Positions 57,695-64,000 of a stretch of 64,000 nucleotides of DNA are shown here, one piece after another. Each line of letters begins with the position of its first letter. Positions within the stretch are counted from its first letter, which is position 1. This DNA is from Berberis thunbergii (lineage: Eukaryota > Streptophyta > Magnoliopsida > Ranunculales > Berberidaceae), in contig QNQO01002053.1 in assembly GCA_003290165.1 (NCBI GenBank), forward strand, positions 96,310 through 160,309. The letters run 5' to 3'. The position numbers were made by a program, and so were the translations under genes. The notes under the pieces are model-generated. The model saw only the letters and a list, made by a program, of their open reading frames with translations. It was not told the origin of the DNA and ran no database searches.

Positions 57695-59962
57695 CCTGCG
57701 TAGCTGAAAGATGTGTCATAAATTGTGAACTTTCAAATCCAACTTGGGTAGAACCCTACAAATGACATTTCAAATTAAAAATATATTATCTTGAATTGAA
57801 AAAATATATATATTCATTGAAGCAAAACAAACAAGTAAACCTACCAAATTATTCTCTTTTTGTGTTTCTTTCTTCTTCTTCTTCTTCTTTTTACAGGCTT
57901 TTTCCATTGTAGATTGCATCCTCGAAGTCGAACGTCGTCCTTTGCAACGAACATGCAATGGACTATGAATTTCAGCACTACTTTTAAGCGCCAACTTCGA
58001 ACAACCCCTCTGGCTCAACATTGACATCACCATCACCTTTTGATATCTTTAGATCACAAAGCTTCATTTGTATCCACTGTTTAACATTGTTTGTCTCCTT
58101 TTGATCCTCGGAAGCTATGTCAGCCATTTCATAAAAGAGACTGCACATCTCATCAAACCGTTCATTTTCAGGCTTCATTGTCCAATCTGAATATACAATT
58201 TTAACCTTCTTATGACACCTCTTAATATCTTTCCTCCACCTTCGAAGAATAAATTTTTCTGGTAAAACATTAATCCTCTTTTGAGACAATACCGATAAAA
58301 TATGTTTGCATAAAATCCCCCTAAACTCAAACAACTGACAATTGCACTGAATATTGAAGTCGTCATTATTAAAATAAACCTTAAAATTGATTGATCTGTA
58401 TGCGCTTCCTATCAACCTGTCTTCCGAAACATAATAAACCTGAAAGCCATCCAACTCGTTGACATGATTAACTGCACAACATAATCTTCCTGCAATCTCT
58501 GTTTGAAACTCCTTAAATTTATTTGTGGTGTAGGCAGCTTGAAATTTTTTCTCAAATTCGTATGGAGTAATGCAAGGAAGCCAACAGTTAAAGGATTTAA
58601 AGTCTTCTTCAACTTCTTTTTGAACCTTACTTCGTAGTGCATTCTCACATTGTTCTACAAATTGCTTTAGAGTGGTCTTTGAATTTACATAACCATCGAA
58701 GAAAGCATTCATACTTTCACTCCTTTGTGTTGAAGACATTCCTGCCCAAAAAGTATTCCTCTGAAATGTTGATACCCAACAAATTCTTTCATTGTATAAT
58801 CCACTCAACCAATCATTATTTTGAAGGTTAAATTTCTCAATGAACCCATACCAATATTCTTCAAACTCTTCATGAGACAGAGAATCATAAACTGCTCGTT
58901 GCATTGCAAACTTTATAGCCTCATATTGATTGCAACCCGAAAGTTTTTCAGGCAATTTTTTCATAATATGCCATAGGCACCATCTATGGCGTGTGTTGGG
59001 AAACACAATTTCGATGGCTCTCTTCATTGCTCTATCCTGATCAATGATTATAGCATCTGGAGCACGATCATTCATACACACGAGCCAAGATTTGAAAAGC
59101 CAAACAAACTCTTCTACTGTCTCACTACAGATCAATCCACATCCAAGAAGTATTGACTGACCATGATGATTCACCCCAACAAAAGGAGCAAATGACATTT
59201 CGTACTTATTAGTTAAGTACGTAGTGTCAAAAGTAATGGTATCACCAAACTCCTTGTAAGCTGCTCTACTCCATGCGTCAGCCTAAAATACATTTCTTAA
59301 CGTTCCTGTTTCATCCAAATCCATCAAATAGAAAAATTCAGCATTGTTGGCTTGCATCTTTTGAAAGTAGGTATGAAGTGCCGACGCATCCTCCTTACCA
59401 AGTCTCAACTGCTTATTTTATGCAGATAGTTGTAACAATCTTTTTGGGAAAATGTCATATTATCATTCCCACCAGCTTCAACCACACACGAAGTAAAACT
59501 CTTATTTGGCCTAATGCCGACCCTATCATTATATTCAAGTCTCTTCTTCACATATTGGCTCATAACTCGATTTTTAGAATAATATCTCGATTTTCCAGGG
59601 CTCAAATCATGATTGTGATCATCACTTACTGTTGTCACTTTCACTGTTCCATCAGGGCGTATACGACCTCTAATCTTAACCTTACAACCACATCTACCCA
59701 TGGGACACAATTTTATAACACTTTCTGCTTTGCTTTTTGAAATCCCAGTCCGACCACATGCAAGAATAACATATCTAGAATTTTCATCCACATCTTTTTC
59801 AGTCGCCCTTACTCTCACTGGAAATCCTTTTTTATTACCATAATCATGATAATACGACTTTAACTCTTCAATATTTTTAAATTCCATCCCTATGCAAGGC
59901 TCTTTTATCTCATCTAAAAATTCTTCATTTCCCATACATTCATTATTTTCTAATGTATCCAT
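57695..59962 (-). pseudogene. FAR1-related MULE transposase, disrupted
   Basis: The N-terminus (59405-59962) has a FAR1-type WRKY-GCM1 zinc DNA-binding domain (FKNIEELKSYYHDYGNKKGF, C...C...DHNHDL). A 1-nt loss near 59410-59420 breaks the frame, and TAG at 59283-59285 replaces the Trp of an otherwise readable NVF-ADAWSR block. From 59200 the MULE transposase domain is open (FAPFVGVNHHGQSILLGC, IIIDQDRAMKRAI, HRWCLWHIMKKL), then QRSESMNAFFDGYV and the SWIM zinc finger C-x-C...C-x-H (CNCQLFEFRGILCKH). Another frame change near 57985-57995 precedes SPLHVRCKGR, a Lys run and a short exon-like piece at 57695-57760. It could be a MULE transposase or a domesticated FAR1-like gene; the TIR context favours the transposon. 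As written it is non-functional. Confidence 0.88.
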
Positions 59963-60031
59963 CCCAGAAAATATGAAAAATTCAACACAAGCAAAACCCC
60001 ATTAAATCTCTAATACTACTATACTGAAGTT

Positions 60032-60035
<4 letters not shown>

Positions 60036-60064
<29 letters not shown>
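60036..60064. repeat. AT dinucleotide microsatellite
   Basis: About 14 AT repeats just upstream of the transposase pseudogene. Confidence 0.9.
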
Positions 60065-60065
<1 letters not shown>

Positions 60066-60539
60066 GGCTAACAATACAATTGCTAATCATACAACACTCA
60101 GAAAAACCTAAAATATTACTAGGCTAACAATCACAAATTTCCAAATTAGCTAATTATTTTGGATTTTAATATAAATACAGTTGCTAATCATTGAGGTTAA
60201 AAGACATTTTTACAGTAGCATCCAAACTGGTTGTTTTACATCATTTTCAATTTATTTCCAAGCTACTTATTGTTTTTTATTTAACTTAACATTTTATTTT
60301 TCTATTTTAAAGATCTATTTCCTTCATATTTGTCGACTAGGGATAGCATTTCTTTCCTATTTTAACTTAACATTTTATTGATCTATTTTAAAGATCAAAT
60401 TGATTCGGTTTGGTTGAATCAAAGTGAAAATCACCAAATTGATTCGGTTTGGTTGAAAGAAAGGGATAGCATTTCAAAATCAAAAGGAGAGAAAGAAATG
60501 GAGAAAAATACCTTTGTGTTGTGTTCTTCTTGGATTGGA

Positions 60540-60712
60540 TTGGATTGATTACACAAATAGATTTAGGGTTTTGTTGAAGAAGGTTTGCTTGCTAGATTTG
60601 GGTTCTTCTCTGTCGATTTGGGTTTTGTTGAAGAAGGTTTGCTAGATCTAGGGTTTTGTTGAAGAAGGTTCTTCTCTGTCGATTTGGGTTTTTTTTTTTT
60701 TTTTTTTTTACT
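60540..60712. repeat. Tandem GGGTTTTGTTGAAGAAGG repeats and T run
   Basis: Three to four copies of a 30-50 bp unit containing GGGTTTTGTTGAAGAAGGTT and TTCTTCTCTGTCGATTTGGG, ended by about 23 T just inside the right TIR. Similar ACCCTAGATC motifs lie inside the left TIR. Repeated promoter-like leaders are common next to MULE termini. Confidence 0.7.
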
Positions 60713-60781
60713 CACCTCTAGTCCCACGTGCCTGGCATGCGTGGATGGTGCACGAGTGAAATCCCATGTAAAATCCCAGTG
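60690..60781 (-). repeat. Right terminal inverted repeat of the 9.6-kb segment
   Basis: Contains the 30-bp perfect inverted match at 60725-60754 and ends CCCAGTG at 60781. It lacks a ~13-bp insertion present in the left copy. Confidence 0.75.
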
Positions 60782-60800
60782 CGCCCCAGCATCTCTCTAA

Positions 60801-60990
60801 GAGCTTTGCTACAGATCGAGGGAGGGAGCGAGGGAAAGGGGGCGAGGGATGGGTGGTAACCACCCATTCGCCTCGAGATAAGTGCATCAAATTTAAAATA
60901 TGAAATGTCGCTTATCTCGAGGCGGATGGGTGGTTACCACCCATCCCTCGCTCCCTCCCTCGTTCCCTCCCTCGACCCCTAGAATTTTCC
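60801..60990. mobile_element. GC-rich hairpin MITE, copy 8
   Basis: 190 bp starting GAGCTTTGCTACAGATCGAG and ending with the complement of GGAAAATTCTAGGGGTCGAG. It has long arms (GGGCGAGGGATGGGTGGTAA and complement; CCTCGAGATAAGTG and complement). It is flanked by a 9-bp TSD, TCTCTCTAA (60792-60800, 60991-60999). It is the most symmetrical copy and lies 19 bp outside the right TIR of the MULE-like segment. Confidence 0.85.
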
Positions 60991-61144
60991 TCTCTCTAAG
61001 GATCAACATGTCAGATTTTACATAACCCAGACGCCAGGGGATGCCAGGCCCAAACTAAAATCAGAAGCAGAACGAACATGGAGAAAACTCTAGGATCAGT
61101 TTGACAGTAGTAGTAGTAGTAATATTGATATCTGATATGGGCAT

Positions 61145-63021
61145 ATGGCTTCCATTTCCTTCCTCCATCGCCAATCACCACACACACTCGCATCCTCCTT
61201 CATTTCACGTTACCGTCTCGTCTTCTTCTTCTTCTCTTCTCAATCCCTCAACCTTCATCGCAACCTCTCCTCCAAACCCTCTACAGAACCAAACCCTATA
61301 CTCTCCCTCATAAAATCATCTTCAAACAAACCCCATTTGCTCCAAATCCATGCACACATCATCCGCACACTCCTCATCCAAGACCCCATCATCTCAACTA
61401 CCTTCTTATCATCCATCGCTCTCGCCCCATCACGTGACCTCAACTATTCCCGCCACTTTTTCACTCAAATTACCAACCCCAATTGTTACCACTTCAACAC
61501 CATGATCAGAGCTTGCTCACAAAGCAGCTCACCTGAGGAGGGGTTCGGTTTCTATACGCGAATGCGGAAACAGGGTATTCGTCCGGACCCCGTGTCTTCT
61601 TCGTTTGTTCTTAAGTCATGTGCTCGTAGTTATTGGCTAGTTGGTGGTAAACAGGTTCATGCTAGAATTTTTCAGGATGGGCATCAATCAGATTGTCTTT
61701 TGTTTACCACATTGATGGAATTTTACACGAGTTGTAAGAAGGGAGATGAGGCGATAATGGTGTTTGAGGAAATGCCAGAGAGAGATACAGTCGCTTGGAA
61801 TGTGTTGATTTCGTGTTATACTCGTAATGGTAGAACCCGAGATGCATTGGGAATATTTGATGTTATGCAGAGCCCGGAGAATGGGTCTACCAAACCGGAT
61901 GATGTCACATGCTTGTTGCTCCTACAGGCTTGTGCTCACTTGGGTACGTTGGAGTTTGGAGAGAAAATTCATGATTACATGAGCCAGTGTGGATATGATA
62001 AGGGTCTAAATCTCTGTAATACGCTTATAGCGATGTATTTGAGGTGTGGTTGTATGGATAAGGCGTACTGTGTGTTTCAGGGGATGTCTGAGAGGAATGT
62101 GGTTACTTGGAGTGCGGTGATTTGTGGTTTGGCAATGAATGGGTGCGCACAAGATGCTATTGAAGCATTCAAAGCAATGCAGAGAGCAGGAGTTCCTCCT
62201 GATGAACAAACTTTCACAGGTGTTCTTTCGGCTTGTAGTCATGGTGGATTGGTTGATGACGGTTTGAAGGCTTTTGAAGTTATGAGGCCGGAATATGGAA
62301 TAGAGCCAAACATCCATCATTATGGATGCATGGTTGATCTCCTTGGACGTGCAGGTTTGCTTGATCAGGCTTACCAGCTCATAAGTTCAATGAGGGTCAA
62401 GCCAGATTCAACAATTTGGAGAACTCTACTTGGAGCATGCAGAATCCATGGCCATCATGAATTAGGAGAATGTGTTATTGAACACTTAATTGAATGAAAG
62501 CAGAAGAAGCTGGGGACTATGTATTGCTTTTGAACATTTATGCTTCGGCTGGTGACTGGGAGAAGGTGGCAGATATGAGAAGGTTGATGAAGGAGAAAGG
62601 AATACAAACATCGCCTGGTTGTAGTACAATGGAATTACATGGTGACCTTCATGAGTTTGTTGTGGATGATGATTCACATCCTCGGAAGAAGGAGATTTAT
62701 AAGATGTTGGATGAGATTGAGAAGCAACTGAAGATTGCAGGATATGTTGCGGAAATATCAGCGGAGTTGCACAATTTACACTCGGAAGAGAAAGGAATTG
62801 TTCTCTCTTATCACAGTGAAAAGTTAGCCATTGCTTTTGGAATCCTTGCAACTCCACCTGGCACGACAATAAGGGTAGCCAAGAACCTTAGAACTTGTGT
62901 TGATTGCCATAATTTTATAAAGTATGTGTCCTCAGTTTACAATAGAGACGTGATCGTTAGAGATCGCAGCCGGTTCCACCATTTCAGAAATGGTTATTGC
63001 TCCTGTAATGATTATTGGTAG
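61145..63021 (+). pseudogene. DYW-class PPR protein gene, interrupted by a 1-nt deletion
   Basis: ATG 61145 opens a 450-codon frame with an organelle-targeting type N-terminus (Ser/Arg-rich, few acidic residues). PLS-type PPR repeats follow (NCYHFNTMIRACSQ, YTRMRKQGIRPDPVSSSFVL, DTVAWNVLISCYTRNG, RNVVTWSAVICGLAMNG, DEQTFTGVLSACSHGG, WRTLLGACRIHG) up to TGA at 62495-62497. The next frame (from 62494) continues without a gap: EAGDYVLLLNIYASAGDWEK (E motifs), then the DYW deaminase with HSEKLAIAFG, CVDCHNFIKYVSS and the terminal CSCNDYW. One missing base near 62492-62495 (LIE followed by KAEE) explains the break. The whole would be about 625 residues, normal for the class, which carries out C-to-U RNA editing in mitochondria or plastids. 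It is intronless as usual. It may be a true recent mutation or an assembly error; without the tail the editing domain is lost. It resembles Arabidopsis At3g47530 in my memory. Confidence 0.9.
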
Positions 63022-63734
63022 GCATCTTGCCTAAGAGAATTGTGATCCTAAAATGATGTTGATGAAATGGGCCAATCTGATTTGATCATGGAAAGATAAG
63101 TGCTTGCCCTCTTCTCAAAACGATCACGAGCTTATTAGTTCCATGGACAAACGAATTATACTTCAAGTTGGAAGATAAGTGTCATGCACTTGTTCTCTTT
63201 TGACAAGTGAGTTTTAAGTTATTTTGTGGAATTGGAGCTTCCACCGGATATTAGAAAGAGTGAACTGAGTTTAATCTTTGAAGAGATTCTTATAGACTCG
63301 TAGAGAACAAGAGAACCAAATAATTCATCAGAACTGGAATCTGAACCACCTTCACCACATCATCCAATCAAATTTACTTCACCACTTCAAGCAGCATCGC
63401 CTGCACAGGTGACACACAAACTCTTTGAATCATTATATTACTTAATTTTGAGATGTTGTGTATGTTAAGATTTTTTGGAATAGGAGTAATACATTGCTCT
63501 AATTAGAGGTTGTAGGTTCTAGTATTTCATGCACTGTACTTAACATATTTTGTGATATGGTACTTGTCAATTTTTCCTTTGTGAAGTTAAAAAAATGTGA
63601 TTTTTACAACTAGATCGCTTATTTTGGTAGCTTCCCTACAGGTGTATTTGCACTTCTCTATTTAACCGCAGTGGCTCCATTAATTTGAATCTGGAACTTG
63701 CTATAGAACCTAAACAATCCACTGCAAAATCGAA
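63022..63734. other. 3' region of the PPR gene
   Basis: Probable 3' UTR and intergenic sequence. A Ser/Pro-rich stretch near 63320-63410 ends in a GT-like site, but I cannot support an exon. Confidence 0.4.
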
Positions 63735-63869
63735 CTAATCAACATTTAACTTCAAATCAAATTTCAGTATCAATTGACCTACTCTCGAATTCTCAGTTGC
63801 TCCCCTCCACAGTTTTTTTTCTACAATGGACAGCCGATCAACAGTGTTGTAAGCTAATCCCCCTTCCTG
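63735..63869 (-). CDS. Possible terminal exon of an off-window minus-strand gene
   Basis: After an ATTATTCAG acceptor, about 45 codons are open on the minus strand (EGGLAYNTVDRLSIVEKK, LWRGATENSRVGQLI) to a TAG. The composition is protein-like, but no family is recognised and upstream exons would be outside the window. Confidence 0.3.
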   Translation of the reverse strand, partial: QEGGLAYNTVDRLSIVEKKLWRGATENSRVGQLILKFDLKLNVD

Positions 63870-64000
63870 AATAATAATCAAGAAGAAGGTTAAAAACAGG
63901 GTCAAAGTGACACTACAGACTAAAACTAAAGTGTAAAATGAACTAAGCATACTCAGAGCTACAGTATCTCAGAATAAATTTTGTTATGAATGACTTGAAT

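Larger units (their letters stand above)
51201..60781. mobile_element. Putative composite MULE bounded by inverted repeats
   Basis: The left end starts CACTGGGAATTTACCTGGGA and the right end is the complement of CACTGGGATTTTACATGGGA. Inward, a 30-bp perfect inverted match (51242-51271 versus 60725-60754) and then an A-run plus AACCCA extend the similarity to about 100 bp; the left copy has a ~13-bp insertion. Inside are a FAR1/MULE transposase pseudogene near the right end, an RNase H1 N-terminal-domain ORF and a nested 3.3-kb element carrying ribosomal protein L3 exons. No 9-bp TSD could be found, so the outer borders or single-element origin remain unproven. Confidence 0.6.

Noticed and set aside
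1..64000. CRISPR arrays, operons, phage genes, rRNA or intact tRNA genes
   Set aside because: Nothing consistent with these was seen; the sequence is eukaryotic nuclear DNA.

Overview
This window is nuclear DNA of a flowering plant, almost certainly a eudicot. It has GT-AG introns with AT-rich interiors, plant gene families (a DYW-class PPR protein, an RWP-RK factor, the GT77 arabinosyltransferase XEG113) and dense class I and class II transposons. Nothing prokaryotic is present: no operons, CRISPR arrays or rRNA. I cannot name the species.

Layout. (1) 1-11936 (+): the last seven exons of XEG113, a Golgi extensin arabinosyltransferase. Its 7.4-kb intron carries a 5'-truncated RTE-type LINE with a 17-bp target-site duplication (TSD), and one downstream intron has a GC-AG boundary. 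(2) 11937-18531: AT-rich intergenic DNA with a decayed CACTA-like element and small MITEs. (3) 18532-23250 (-): an unrecognised three-exon gene of 176 codons. (4) 24300-26052: decayed exon-like pieces, a SINE and LINE ORF1 remains. (5) 26579-37690: a SINE, then a broken duplicate of the gene in (3). The duplicate has been split by a solo LTR, a 5.1-kb Ty1/copia element with nearly identical LTRs but a wrecked polyprotein, an older copia fragment and a fold-back MITE. (6) 37711-42375: MITEs, a hAT-type MITE with a perfect 8-bp TSD and an L1-type LINE fragment. (7) 44001-45115 (+): an apparently intact four-exon RWP-RK (RKD-type) transcription factor gene. (8) 45294-50860: duplicated intergenic DNA, nested small transposons and a 0.94-kb palindrome. 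(9) 51201-60781: a segment bounded by inverted repeats that include a perfect 30-bp match, containing a FAR1/MULE transposase pseudogene, an ORF with an RNase H1 N-terminal (viroplasmin-like) domain, and a nested element holding the first and last exons of a mitochondrial ribosomal protein L3 gene. (10) 61145-63021 (+): a DYW-type PPR gene broken by one apparent 1-nt deletion.

The host genes (XEG113, the unknown gene, the RWP-RK gene and the PPR gene) have no shared pathway; they are ordinary neighbours. Two things stand out. One is the composite MULE-like segment at 51-61 kb. The other is a family of at least eight short GC-rich hairpin MITEs at 18.2, 34.5, 37.7, 38.0, 38.3, 45.6, 51.0 and 60.8 kb, with TTCTAG-containing termini; seven of them have 9-10 bp TSDs, which points to Mutator-type mobilisation. 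All homology calls come from reading the sequence and from family knowledge; no database search was run.
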